DNA of 64,000 nucleotides from Rhipicephalus microplus (GCF_043290135.1 NW_027464793.1:81001-145000), one strand, 5' to 3'. Shown: positions 9,774 to 19,564, counted from the stretch's first letter. Notes: a model not told the origin generated them from the sequence alone. Numbers and translations are program-made.

Positions 9774-12353
9774 TCAGTAACCGGCCACTTTTAGGCGACG
9801 ATACCTATGCGGCACCAAGAGCGGCTCACACTTTCGACGTTGCACAGGGGAACAACGATACGGCTTGCTACTGATTGACTCCTCACCGCTTAGCTCGATA
9901 TCGTGTTCGATCACCGTCGTGTTTCCGGGGCGGTCCGAAAACACGTCTTCAAACTCGGAACCAGTCTTTCTCAGGTCCTCTTTCTCAGGTCCTCCTTCAC
10001 TTAAGCTAGGCTCTAGGTTTATCTGCTCCCGGATTACTTTCGATCCCCCTTCAATTACCTCACTAGAACTCCAAATTTCTGCTCCCTCTTCCTCTGAAGC
10101 ATTCAACAGCTGATTTACGACCGCTTGATGTTGAACCTTGGGTTTCATCAAGTTGTAAATTTTGTTCTGCCGCCTTCCTAATTTCACCTCAGAATTCGTA
10201 TCGGGAAGCTTCGATATTACATTGGCAGGCCCTTCCCAATCAACCTCAAGCTTGTTCTTTTTGAACGGCTGCAGCAGCATTACCTGACTTCCTACTTCAA
10301 AAGCGCGTTTCTTCACAGATTTCTCGTAGTGCTCCTTCGACAGCACTTTTGCCGCGTTTTTCTGGCTTTCCACTCGCGCTTCAATTTGGCTTTCCACTAG
10401 CGCTTCAATCGAGAGATCCTCACGCTGCCCTCGAATGAGCGTCTCTCGATCAACTCTCGGCAGCTCGCTCCAACTTTCCGCTACAGGCGAGAGCGTTGCA
10501 ACCCTCTCGCTCTGACTCAATGGCGCCACGTCGTCTCCCCTTTCTCCGGAAACCGCGCTGGTCGTGTCGGCGACGGGCCGCTCGCGTGACTGCTCACATG
10601 ACTCATGCGGAAACTTTCCTTTCTGGGGTTCCGTCGACCCGCCGACAAGGTCACTTGAGAGTTCACCGCCTGGAACCAGATCAAGCTGCCGCGATAGCTT
10701 CCGCGCTTGCGATCGCGTGAGAGCCATGCACGCTAAGTCAGGGAAGAACGATTTGCCCTGCTCTTTGAGAAGCTGCTCCGAGTTGTTGGAGAAAAGATAA
10801 GGAAAACGATCGTTCAGCGCGGCAGACACAGCTGCTTCGGTGCAAAGCTTACCGAACGGGCCTTCAATGACAACGGTGGCGATTGGTAAGCGAACACTCT
10901 GCTCCTCGGCGACTTGCCTGATCCACGCGCATTCTCCTGTGAAGTCATCCGGAGACACCAATGAAGGATGGACAACGTCCATGGTTGCCGCTGAGTCTCT
11001 AAGTGCTCGGCACGTTTTCTTATTCACCCTAATTTCTTGGAGATACGGCTCCAACAACCGAATGTTTTTCTCTGATTCTCGGATCGTTGCGAAGGCAAAC
11101 TTTTCCTGACAGTTTCTCGCGATGTGCCCTTCCTTTTTACAGTTGTAGCAGATTAGCGGCTTCCGTTTGTTTTCCGATTCAAATGCCTGTGTGGTAGAAA
11201 CCTCACTCGATTTCTCCGCTTCTGCTTGCCCTTCCCCTACACTGTCCTTAGTAAGAGATGGGTCCTTTTTGAAATTACGGTGCGGAACGGGTTTCCGTTG
11301 ATCAGGTTTCCTTGAAAAGCCCTCTTTTCTCTCATCTTTTTCAACGCGCACTGCCCTGCTGTGCAACTTTCGGCGAGTATAATACTCCTCAGCTAACTCT
11401 GCTGCCTTGTTTAGCTGTACTTCACTAAGTCTGTCCTGCAGCCAAAGTCTGACATTATCCTCGATGCAGCGGTAGAACTGCTCCAGTGCAACGCATTCCA
11501 CCACTTTATCGCGATCATCATAAACACCTTCGCCCTTGAGCCATTCAATCAAATCGGCTTTAAGACGAAACGCGAAGTCAACGTGTGACTCATTCCCCTT
11601 TTCAGCATACCGGAACCTTTGCCTGAAAGCCTCGGGTGACAACTTATAACGTCTTAAGAGCACTTCCTTAACCTCGTCATAGCTCTCAAACGCTTCCCTC
11701 GACAAGCAAGTTATCGCGTCGGACACTTCGCCGGGAAGAAGAGCTAACAGGTTCCGCGCCCAAAGACACCGCTCCAAAGCGTTTCGCTCACAGACGTGTT
11801 CAAACTTGACGAGATACTTCGCCATGTCCTCGCCTACAACGAACGGTGGCAGTTGGTCCCGAATTCTAAAACCGCTGACCTGAATCGTCGGAGAAGCTAC
11901 GCTAGGCGCCTGCGAACACTGTAGGATTGCCAATTCTAGTCGTTTCATCTCAAGGCGCTCCTGTCTCTCGGCCTCCTCGCGACGTTCGCGCCTTTCAGCT
12001 TCTTCACGTTCGCGAGCTTCGCGCCTTTCAGCCTCTTCGCGAGCTTCGCGCCTTTCAGCTTGTTCACGTTCGCGAGCTTCGCGCCTTTCAGCTTCTTCGC
12101 GAGCTTCGCGCCTTTCAGCTTCTTCACGAGCTTCTCGCCTTTCAGCCTCCTCACGTTCGCGAGCTTCTACTTCTCGCCTTTCAGCCTCCTCACGGCGTGC
12201 TTTAATATCCACCCAGGCCTCATCGACTTCCTCAGCCGACACTCCCTCATCCTTCATGATATCAAGGATCGCTTGCTTTCGTTTCGCACGGCCCAAAGTA
12301 ATGCCGAGTTCCTCACAAATTTCGATGAGTTCCTTCACTTTAAGGTTCTCCAT
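9774..12353 (-). CDS. Gag-Pol-like polyprotein, internally deleted
   Basis: An 859-codon frame starting ATG at 12353, about 300 bp inside the 5' LTR. Residues about 3-40 resemble a SAP-type helical motif. Residues about 45-150 are a charged coiled coil built from 9- and 11-residue repeats rich in R, E and A. Residues about 165-345 are capsid-like; from F243 to about 325 the spacing FRQRF...LEQF...LAEEYY matches the SCAN domain. A CCHC knuckle lies at C402, C405, H410 and C415. The protease-like segment carries D453-S454-A455 where DSG or DTG is usual. Around residue 630 is an integrase N-terminal-like block. About 40 residues later comes an integrase C-terminal (GPY/F-type) domain, from about 681 with W-E-G-P near 705, so the zinc-binding and DDE core regions are absent. 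From about residue 800 the frame enters the start of RT (F-E-D-V-F-S-D...S-K-P-Y-R-C-S-P) and ends about 20 residues later. The frame is open throughout, so a capsid-like protein could be made, but not polymerase or integrase. Confidence 0.9.
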   Translation of the reverse strand: MENLKVKELIEICEELGITLGRAKRKQAILDIMKDEGVSAEEVDEAWVDIKARREEAERREVEAREREEAERREAREEAERREAREEAERREAREREQAERREAREEAERREAREREEAERRERREEAERQERLEMKRLELAILQCSQAPSVASPTIQVSGFRIRDQLPPFVVGEDMAKYLVKFEHVCERNALERCLWARNLLALLPGEVSDAITCLSREAFESYDEVKEVLLRRYKLSPEAFRQRFRYAEKGNESHVDFAFRLKADLIEWLKGEGVYDDRDKVVECVALEQFYRCIEDNVRLWLQDRLSEVQLNKAAELAEEYYTRRKLHSRAVRVEKDERKEGFSRKPDQRKPVPHRNFKKDPSLTKDSVGEGQAEAEKSSEVSTTQAFESENKRKPLICYNCKKEGHIARNCQEKFAFATIRESEKNIRLLEPYLQEIRVNKKTCRALRDSAATMDVVHPSLVSPDDFTGECAWIRQVAEEQSVRLPIATVVIEGPFGKLCTEAAVSAALNDRFPYLFSNNSEQLLKEQGKSFFPDLACMALTRSQARKLSRQLDLVPGGELSSDLVGGSTEPQKGKFPHESCEQSRERPVADTTSAVSGERGDDVAPLSQSERVATLSPVAESWSELPRVDRETLIRGQREDLSIEALVESQIEARVESQKNAAKVLSKEHYEKSVKKRAFEVGSQVMLLQPFKKNKLEVDWEGPANVISKLPDTNSEVKLGRRQNKIYNLMKPKVQHQAVVNQLLNASEEEGAEIWSSSEVIEGGSKVIREQINLEPSLSEGGPEKEDLRKTGSEFEDVFSDRPGNTTVIEHDIELSGEESISSKPYRCSPVQRRKCEPLLVPHRYRRLKVAGY
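11985..12195 (-). repeat. Intragenic 27/33-bp tandem repeat (coiled coil)
   Basis: Six or more copies of a unit encoding R-E-E-A-E-R-R-E-A, sometimes lengthened by two residues, lie in the N-terminal part of the Gag-like frame. The repeat stays in frame and encodes an alternating acidic/basic helix that may drive oligomerisation. Copy number may be polymorphic. Confidence 0.85.
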
Positions 12354-12640
12354 CGTTCACACTAGCCTCTTGCTGTTTGCCCCTGTTAAGAATCTACTTG
12401 CCGTACCCACTATAAGCCTACTAGCAAGACGCGCAAGCAATTTTTCACCCTCCCGTGTTTACCACCTCCGCATTAACTTTGGTTTCAAAGCACTTCAACT
12501 TGGCTTGAAACGATCAAAGCTCACTTCAATGCTTCACACAGCCCTTTCTCTAAACTACTACAACCTGAGCTAGAGTAGTCTGGTGAACTGAGGGGAAAAC
12601 ATCAGGCACTCACCGCATCGATGTCGCTGACGCCGGCCGA

Positions 12641-12658
12641 TCCCGCAGCTGCCAACCA
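12641..12658 (-). promoter_or_regulatory. Primer binding site candidate
   Basis: In element orientation the 5' LTR is followed by one base and then TGGTTGGCAGCTGCGGGA. Its complement ends in ACCA and has the shape of a tRNA 3' end: T-stem, seven-base acceptor strand, discriminator A, CCA. I could not match it to a particular tRNA from memory. Confidence 0.6.
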
Positions 12659-12659
12659 C

Positions 12660-13338
12660 TGTTGAGAAACGGCGGACCGATCCCGCCGAAGCCACCACTG
12701 TTGCGAAAGACGGCGACGCCAACACGGTCCCGGAGGCGCCACTGCTTTCGACCCCGCCGGGAAGGTCACCAGCCGTTTGGTAGCGTATGTTTATCAGCTC
12801 GCGACTGCTTCTGCGCAGAGCTGATAAGACGAGCGGACGAGACGACGGTGAGTTAAACAAGGTTTATGTACAGCATATTTACAGAGGCGTTACAATTTCG
12901 GCACTGGGGCCGGCAGAGACTCGAAGAGCCGAGCTCCTCTCTCTAACACATAGGTCAGCCTTTCGCCTAAAACCGCTGACTCACACACATGTCGGCACTC
13001 CGACACGGGGACTCCTCTCCTAGGATCTCCGATCGCGACGCGCCGCAGGGCTTCTTTTATTTGCACCGGGTCCAACCAAAGTGTCCAATCAGAAGCGCCG
13101 CGGGTCGTCCGAGCAGATTCCGCCAATGGGGGGTCGCCGCGCCATGCGTCAGACCACCAGGCACGAGAACGCCGGCTCGCTGTCACGTGCGCCGATGACT
13201 CAATGCACGTGGGCGAGAGAGGCGCCGCGCGTGTTCACGCCGTTGAGATGTTCGCGTCGGGCAGACGGCGGGCTGGCCTTGACCCAGATTGCCTTTTTCA
13301 GAGGCACGGTCGTTTGACGAGGACTCGCTGGCATAACA
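12660..13338 (-). repeat. 5' LTR (right copy)
   Basis: A 679-bp repeat that is the upstream LTR in element orientation. It begins TGTTATGCCAGCGAG and ends TTTCTCAACA on the minus strand. It should carry the element's promoter and polyadenylation signals. Confidence 0.95.
13052..13063 (-). promoter_or_regulatory. Possible TATA box in the 5' LTR
   Basis: On the minus strand CAAATAAAAGAA lies in the middle of the LTR, preceded by a GATTGG (inverted CCAAT) motif about 25 bp upstream and followed by a GC-rich stretch. This fits a U3 core promoter. The same sequence occurs in the other LTR at about 8777-8788. Confidence 0.35.
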
Positions 13339-13342
13339 ATAC

Positions 13343-14934
13343 ACTGTATTACACGCATATACTGAGCGTATATAGTCTGAGTGTTCTTAAAAGAGGCATA
13401 AATTCAGCAGGAGATAGAGGCTTGAAGGGATGACTATTGCTTACACTGCGCGTCACTAGGGTTGAAGTTCGGACGTGTGGTCTAGTCTTCATGAAGAAGA
13501 CAAGTCGAGTTGTATCCTCGAAGAAGAGACAACTTGTCGAAAGCTGGGCTCAAAACCGGCTGGACGAGAATATTAATCTTTGTTTTTTAAGTGCTTGTTC
13601 AATGAAGAAGGTGAAAATTGGCACCGTTTCTCCTTCTTTTTGGCTCTTTCACAGACAGAAATACGAAGTCACGAACAAACACACACTATACCCCTATCTG
13701 ACGAGAACTGGCACTTGCTGCTAGAGTATGCTTCGGTTTCGCGTGCTTGCCATCAAACACGGCCTGGCTATTTTATTGTCCATGCTTCAGTAATTACGCT
13801 CGCTTGTCCACCTATTCGGTTACGAAGAAGGCGTTCCCGGTCACCTGTGGTAACGTTACTTCGCGTACGAGAGAAAAAAAAATGACATTTTCTTTCAGGC
13901 AAAACCACAGACTACATAAATATATCTACGAAACACTGCGATGAAGTACGCTTTTTAAAGAAGTGAGCACTTCCTTTTAAACTTTGAGCGAGCAGTGCTC
14001 GTTTTTTATACCACCTTATTGCGTCGCACTGGCTGTCCAGAAAGAGGACAGTCGGTATAATTTTCACAACAATGGCATTCAGGTTTTATTTTTTTCCCCC
14101 AAATGGATGTATACTGACTGAAGCGAGCAACCCGCGTCACGCTGCAGCTATTTCGGGGCCAACGCAAGCACTCTGCTTTCTTCGACCGCAATCCGGCACA
14201 GTGCATACTCGATGAAGGATTAACACGGGGCTCTCATTTGGGACAATTACCTGGCACGCGGATGCTCGCAAAGTGCCGCGGCTACATCATCAGAACGGGG
14301 CCAAAACGCGGCTGGCCCGCAATCGCATCAGCGGGAGCGCCAGAGCAGTCAGTGCGCGCGTGCGCTTTTTGATCGAAGGCCCGTCCAGCAAGGCTAAGTG
14401 AAAACAAAAGCAAACACGGTCTCCATCGGCCTCGAGCACGGGCAGCACCCACACGCACACACACGCACAAACCCGAACAATTTCGTGCCGAGAAAGCATA
14501 CACGTATACGCTATACAAACGCTCTACAGCACGGCGTCCAGGTATGCCGGAACAAAACCAGCAGGGACAAGGCCTCCAGCACCATCTACCGCAGTCAGCG
14601 GCGTTTGCACAGAATGAACACCACGACAACGGGCGTAGGACAAGCGATTGCAAGGCCGATGAGACGCTCAGGGCAAGGCGAGTCGAGCGGGGCCGATGCA
14701 TCTTGGATCTGTCAAAAGCAGATTTGCGGCCGAGCGCGGTAATTAAAAGCGGGAATGGCCGGCTGGTCAGCCCCCACAGTTCTTCGCTCGAGGGTCTGCT
14801 CTCCGTGTAGCGCCAGCGTCCTCCCGATCATTATTGCGTCGAGGTGGCGCGCCGACGTGCTCTCCCGACCGCGAAACATGTCTGCTCGACCCACGAGCAA
14901 TCCTTCACTCGCGTACACCGCGCGCTGAGTTGAC
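13343..14934. other. Unassigned DNA
   Basis: No gene recognised. The stretch from about 14250 to 14900 is GC-rich, with a CACACACGCACAC run near 14450-14470. The 139-codon minus-strand frame at 14282-14701 shows no domain and is probably a by-product of GC content. Confidence 0.4.
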
Positions 14935-15260
14935 GGATAAGGTGGAGTATAGGAGGAAAGAAAAAAATAAGCGGAAGGGTAGTGAGGTTAGCCAATTCTT
15001 AGACCGGCTGGCTACCCTGCGCTGGAGAAGGGGGTATACGGGGAATAAGAGACGATAGAGAATAGTTGTTACAAAGAAAAAAAATGACAAAATATAGCGA
15101 AAGAGGAAGAGCAAAAATAAACAGAATACGACACTGAAGCCTGTCTCTAAGGCCAGTTGTCCACAAAGAAAGTAATAAATCTTTCAAAGCTTTCTGAGAT
15201 GAGGATGGACTCGGCCAATGGCCGAGAATTCTTCGTTCCGACAAAGGCCGATCATCTAGT

Positions 15261-15527
15261 CTATCTAGCTTCGGTAAGTTCTTGTCTTGGTGCGTTGAAA
15301 TGGGTACACTGGTACAGAAAAGATGGACGATCGTTTCTCCGCAGCTGCAATAATTGACGTAGAGGTGCTGGCCATTCCAATAAGAAATGAGTAGGCGTTC
15401 GTGAAGGCCACGTCAATTCACAAGCGGGGCGGCACAGAAAAGTCTCTTCAGCTAGAGATATTCCTGAGGGAAGACGGAAATTGCAGTCGTGATCCAAGGT
15501 ATGTAGGCGAGCGTTTGTGAATTTCAT
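15261..15527 (-). pseudogene. LINE ORF2 C-terminal tail
   Basis: An 88-codon minus-strand frame with scattered Cys/His lies where the post-RNase H tail of the LINE polyprotein is expected. It is assigned mainly by position between the RNase H remnant and the 3' UTR, and the usual zinc-knuckle spacing is not intact. Confidence 0.45.
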
Positions 15528-15775
15528 CGGTTTGCACCTTACCAGAGTGAGGTCATGTGCAAGCGAACGAAGCCTTGTAGCTGTGTCGGTTCTTGAGAAC
15601 GGGATGACTGTCTATTGCATACCGTCATGTGAAAATCTAGCGGCCTCATCTGCGTGGTCGTTGCCATATATACCACAGTGACCTGATATCCACTGATACG
15701 CTATGCTGAGTTGTCTCTCGATTTCTTGGTGGTGATAAGCCTTACATAGGCTACTAACTGGTCATTAGAACCATG

Positions 15776-16147
15776 TCAAAAAGATGACATAAAATATTGA
15801 AAATCTGCCTTCGAGTCCGACAAGATGAACCAAGCTTCCCAAGGTTCTTCAACTCTAAACTCCAGAACTACACGTATGGCGGCGAGGTCTGCAGTTGCCA
15901 ATGACGTCAAATGCGATGTGATGGACTTCGCTGGTATAACCACTGCCCCTGCTGAGCTTACTGAAGCAACAGAGCTCCCCGCGTAAATATGAAGGCGTTC
16001 GTTGTGTTTCTTGTGCAGGAACAGTTGAGTGACCAACTCAAAGCTAAACGCGACGACTGTTTCTAATTTTGAATGCCAGGAATGGTAATAAGAGCTTAGA
16101 GTAGGTGTAGGCACCACAATCATGAGGTAAAGGCGGCCGTGCTGCAT
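15776..16147 (-). pseudogene. LINE RNase H domain remnant
   Basis: A 123-codon minus-strand frame contains H-I-Y-A-G-S-S-V where the RNase H first motif Y-T-D-G-S is expected, then A-V-V-I-P, a helix with A-D-L-A-A-I, and S-D-S-K-A-D for the third motif (D-S-K/Q-A). The first catalytic Asp appears lost, so the domain would not cleave RNA. Confidence 0.75.
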
Positions 16148-16589
16148 ACGTGAAGTGTGATGGAAGCACTGCGCAATGCTGAGCTACAGTTGCGCTGAAC
16201 GCTGAGTGGGGCCTAGAAGTTCTAAGTGATGTGAGGTGATGCGATTAAATCCGAGCGAAACGTCTTAAGAACAACCTGAAAGCGTCTGTGCAGATGTATA
16301 TGTTGACTGAATAATCACGCGCCATGACGACTGCTGCTGTTGCAGGTGCACGTCTCGGAAGGCCAAGCCATATTTAATGATGTATATTTACCAAGCCATA
16401 TTTAAGCCATATTTATGATTTTAATCACATACGGGTCCATCACCTTATGCGTCAATGCAGTGAGTGAACACTTGTCTGATTATGGCTCTAGTCCCCGTCC
16501 TTCAAGGTATACCTTGTTGCCAGTGTAGCCGCTCTCTGAAGCCTGGAACGCAGATGGAGGCGTGTAAAGCCTGACACCCATACGCAGAT

Positions 16590-17144
16590 GTCATATGCAT
16601 ATAATGATATATGGACGGTTCATGAAAGTTCGTTAGCCAAGCTGATGAGGGCTAGGTTCAAAAGTGTGGGGCTAAGAACACCACCTTGAGGCACGCCGCG
16701 ACAGACGCAATGATGCGTTCTTGTGCCATTCACAAAGAAGGTTTTGCCATTCAAATAGCTGTCAATCCATTGGTAAACCCGACCTTCCAATCCAACACTT
16801 TCCAAGATATTCAGAACGGCTTCACGCTGTACATTATAGCATGCACTTTTCTCCAAGAACAACGCCGCAGATAATAGTTTCAGGCTTTTTTTAGGTTGCG
16901 TAGACGAGACCAGGTCAATAACGTTATCAATAGCGGACCGCCCCAGCCGAAAGGTCATCATAGTATCAGGGTATATCTCGCCTTGCTCTAGGTATACCAA
17001 TCTAGGGGAGTTAAAATAATCCTCTCCATAATTTTCTTGAAACAAGTGGCAAGTGCGATGTGGCGATACGATCAAGTCCAGAGGCGAGTTACCTGGTTTA
17101 AGCACAGGGACGAGGCGGCTGGATTTATACGAGGGAGGGACCAA
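16590..17144 (-). pseudogene. LINE reverse transcriptase remnant
   Basis: The minus-strand frame shows fingers-type sequence S-S-R-L-V-P-V-L-K-P-G-N-S-P-L-D, then F-R-L-G-R-S-A-I-D-N-V, L-E-G-R-V-Y-Q-W-I-D-S-Y-L and R-G-V-P-Q-G-G-V-L-S-P-T, the RT domain 4 signature. Motif A is scrambled by an indel (no F/L-D-I-x-x-A-F-D), and after an in-frame TGA the catalytic Y-A-D-D box reads Y-A-Y-D at 16590-16601. The enzyme is dead at both catalytic positions. Confidence 0.88.
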
Positions 17145-17968
17145 TCCGCTGCTTCACGAGTCGTTGCACACGCATAGAAGGGTCCATCATGCTGCTTCAC
17201 CAAGGTTGCAGAGAGCCATGTACGTGATCCCATCCGGTGCAGGTGATGAAGATCATTCGCATGCTGTCCAGGGCATTTGAAACTCCTCTAGAGAAAACAA
17301 GGTGTCCATTCTTGAATCGTTGGAGACTTGTGCGTTCTCTAGGTGTCACGTGGTGGACGCGTACGCCTTACCGGCAACTTTCATGCAAAAATCCTCTGCA
17401 ACTGTAATTTCTCTGTGGCCTTGGTGGAGGAACAGTACACTTGAAGGGGCGATGTTGATGTGGGGATGTTCGTATAGGCCACAAACAATCCTCCATACTT
17501 GCGTTAAGGCTTGTGTGGATCAAGCGATTCGCCCAGATTTCCACCGAAAAGACTGACGTCAGTTGATTCGCTGCTGAATTTTTTTTTTCTGCAGACGCCT
17601 TGTCTCCCTCAAGTCGTAAGTTGGCATAGTGCGCCTATATCGTTGTTCAGCACGACGACGGGTCAGTCTGAGCCGTTCATATTGACAATATTTTGAAGTA
17701 GGTTCAAAATAATTAGTTGCTTCTTAAGCAGCACCTCTTATCATATCCTCGAGCGTGTCAAGAAGAGGCGCTTCATTTTTCTGACACCTCCGCTGAACTT
17801 TGACCACTCAATGCGAGTCGAAGCGTTGCAGTTTCGTGATCTGCCCAGTTTCTTCACAAGTTTCACAATGTGATCACTTTCAGAAGTTTCATAATCTGCG
17901 AACCACTGAACCTTTACACTTGGGCTTCATGACACAAATGTTTAGTCGAGGCAGCTGCTACATATTGT

Positions 17969-18412
17969 TCACCATAGACACGTAGGACTGCCGTCGTTTA
18001 CACAAAGCAGCTCCTTCTCCGAAGCAAAGAAGACTTGCCTTCCGCGACGACCTATCTTCTGATTTACCCATGGTGGGTGGTGAGCGTTGAAATCTCCGGT
18101 GATGATCCATGGTCCAGGTGTGGCTATTAATAGTGCACGTAATCTTGCAGATTCAAAACGGCTTAAAGGTAATATATATGTGCCTACTAGCGTGAAAGTG
18201 AGGTCCCTACATTTTACTGTCAAGCATACGTACGGGCTGTAGTCAGGTATTACAGAGTGATCGATATAGCTAAGCATGCACTTGACATATACGGCGACTT
18301 TACTGTGTTCGTTGCAGGTAGCCGACTCGAAGGGTTCGTATCTGGTTAGCCGTATCGCATTGCGAACTTGTGATTCACAAATAACAATAATGAGAAGTTG
18401 GTTTTCAAACAC
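17969..18412 (-). pseudogene. LINE endonuclease (EEP) domain remnant
   Basis: A 147-codon minus-strand frame has V-A-V-Y-V-K, then L-T-F-T-L-V-G-T-Y-I and P-G-P-W-I-I-T-G-D-F-N-A-H-H-P-P-W. The G-D-F-N-A-H block is the central catalytic motif of apurinic-type LINE endonucleases, which nick target DNA for priming. The first part of the domain (I-L-Q-W-N-S-R-G-L) can be read just upstream in a different frame near 18435-18460. Confidence 0.85.
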
Positions 18413-18531
18413 AATCGGTCGAATTTTATGAATGCAGGATTCGAGGCCTCGGGAGTTCCACTGAAGAATCGATGCTACTTTGAATTATTTACGAAAGGCT
18501 TACAGAGGAGGAGCCATGATGCTTTAACAGA

Positions 18532-18699
18532 CTATAGCACTGAGTTCAGTGCATCTAATAGATGAAGTGCACACTTAGCAGCCGGACTGTTAATGCCAGT
18601 GAGGAGCACACGAATGGTGTTCCTGAGGGCCTTTACCTTGGCTACGACTTCCTTATCTCGACGGAAAAGCATCGATGCAGAGCGAATGGAGGGAGTCAT
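18532..18699 (-). pseudogene. End of LINE ORF1
   Basis: A short minus-strand frame of 55 residues from an internal ATG ends at TAG just before the endonuclease start. Its position and its helix-rich, basic composition fit the C-terminal end of a LINE ORF1 (Gag-like RNA-binding) protein. No zinc knuckle is visible, and the upstream frame is degraded. Confidence 0.4.
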
Positions 18700-18740
18700 G
18701 CCTTGAACGGCAATCAGAGTTGTTCATGTCGTTTTCCACC

Positions 18741-19224
18741 CAGGAAGCTTTATATGATATTATTTTGTATGTCCGAACCCTCCTAAACAAAGAAATATAA
18801 TATATAATTAAGTGTAACTTAATGCTACAATTAATAGGACATTTTATAAGGCAATTGGATGCCTTTTTGTTGGATTTTGCCCCTCTCACATGCCAGAATT
18901 TAAAAGAAAACTTTACGATTTGGCCCCGGGCAGTAAACGAACTAAACTTTTGGTGCTCTGCATCTCGTAGCTATAAAGTAACAAACTAAACGTATACGTT
19001 TCTATACCGACGCAGGAGTACTTTCACGCACGGATCCAAAAATTTGGTCGAGCAGAATTTCGCCCCTTTGCGACGGGTCAAAAACATACCGACACCAGAT
19101 TCGTAATTCTCCCCCCCCCCCCCCCTCCCTCAAACGCTGTGAGCAGTCATCAACTTTTACATATAAAAAGGTAGGCATGGGCCAGCACTCATCGCTGGGG
19201 AAAGAAACACAAAGAAAAGTAGTT
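18741..19224. other. Unassigned DNA with a C tract
   Basis: No gene recognised. A run of 15 C lies at 19111-19125. Sequence left of about 18900 may still be decayed LINE ORF1. Confidence 0.4.
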
Positions 19225-19491
19225 TGTATTAGCTACAGCCCCACCGCGGTGGTCTAGTAGCTAAGGTACTCGGATGCTAAGCCGCAGCTCGCGCGATCGA
19301 ATCCCGGCTGCAACGGCTGCCTTTCCGATAGAGGCGGAAACGTTGTAGGCCCCTGTGCTCAGATTGGGGTGCATGTTAAAGAAACCCAGGTGGTCAAAAT
19401 TTCCGGAGCTCTCCATTACGGCGTCTCTCTAATCATATGGTGGTTTTGGGACGTTAAACCCCACATATCAATCAATCAATCAATCAACCAA

Positions 19492-19546
<55 letters not shown>

Positions 19547-19564
19547 AACATGTATTAGCTACAG
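19225..19564 (+). mobile_element. Ruka-like tRNA-derived SINE, full length
   Basis: The 14-bp direct repeat TGTATTAGCTACAG (19225-19238 and 19551-19564) flanks a body that begins CCCCACCGCGGTGGTCTAG. The body has an A-box-like TGGTCTAGTAGC, a B-box GATCGAATCCC, a central part GTGCATGTTAAAGAAACCC, and a tail TGGTTTTGGGACGTTAAACC followed by (ATCA)n and (AAAT)n. The tRNA-like head with Pol III boxes, simple-repeat tail and perfect target duplication show a LINE-mobilised SINE. I recognise the family as the tick SINE Ruka. Confidence 0.93.
19489..19547 (+). repeat. (AAAT)n tail of the SINE
   Basis: About 14 units of AAAT follow the (ATCA)n tail, inside the target duplication, and so belong to the SINE insertion. 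Confidence 0.9.

Larger units (their letters stand above)
8385..13338 (-). mobile_element. LTR retrotransposon, Gmr1-like Ty3/gypsy, internally deleted
   Basis: A complete element bounded by two 679-bp direct repeats, each running from TG to CA, and flanked by the 4-bp duplication ATAC (8381-8384 and 13339-13342). The coding frame is on the minus strand, so the 5' LTR is on the right. The order is 5' LTR, primer-binding-site candidate, leader of about 300 bp, one 859-codon frame, about 710 bp of non-coding DNA, purine tract and 3' LTR. The full length is 4954 bp, short for Ty3/gypsy, because the integrase catalytic core and nearly all of RT/RNase H are missing. By eye the LTRs differ at only about four positions, near 8453 and 8485-8495 in the left copy, so insertion was recent. 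Assignment to the Gmr1-like group rests on integrase remnants lying before RT and on the SCAN-like capsid. Confidence 0.92.
14935..18700 (-). mobile_element. I-superfamily-like LINE, near full length, dead
   Basis: In minus-strand order the element shows the end of ORF1 (18699-18532), then ORF2 with an apurinic-type endonuclease (about 18412-17969), RT (about 17144-16590), RNase H (about 16147-15776) and a basic/cysteine tail (about 15527-15261). A pyrimidine-rich 3' UTR follows, ending near 14935. Endonuclease, RT and RNase H together are characteristic of the I superfamily. The frame is broken by several shifts and stops, and catalytic residues are lost in RT. The 3' UTR resembles those at about 26040-26145 (+) and 35690-35840 (-), which share the block AACCTCCCTGCCTTTCC or a diverged form. 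The exact 5' end is not clear; ORF1 sequence may reach further right. Confidence 0.85.

Noticed and set aside
11927..12205. Plus-strand frame of repeated R-A-F-Q-L-L units
   Set aside because: It is the antisense reading of the Gag coiled-coil repeat.
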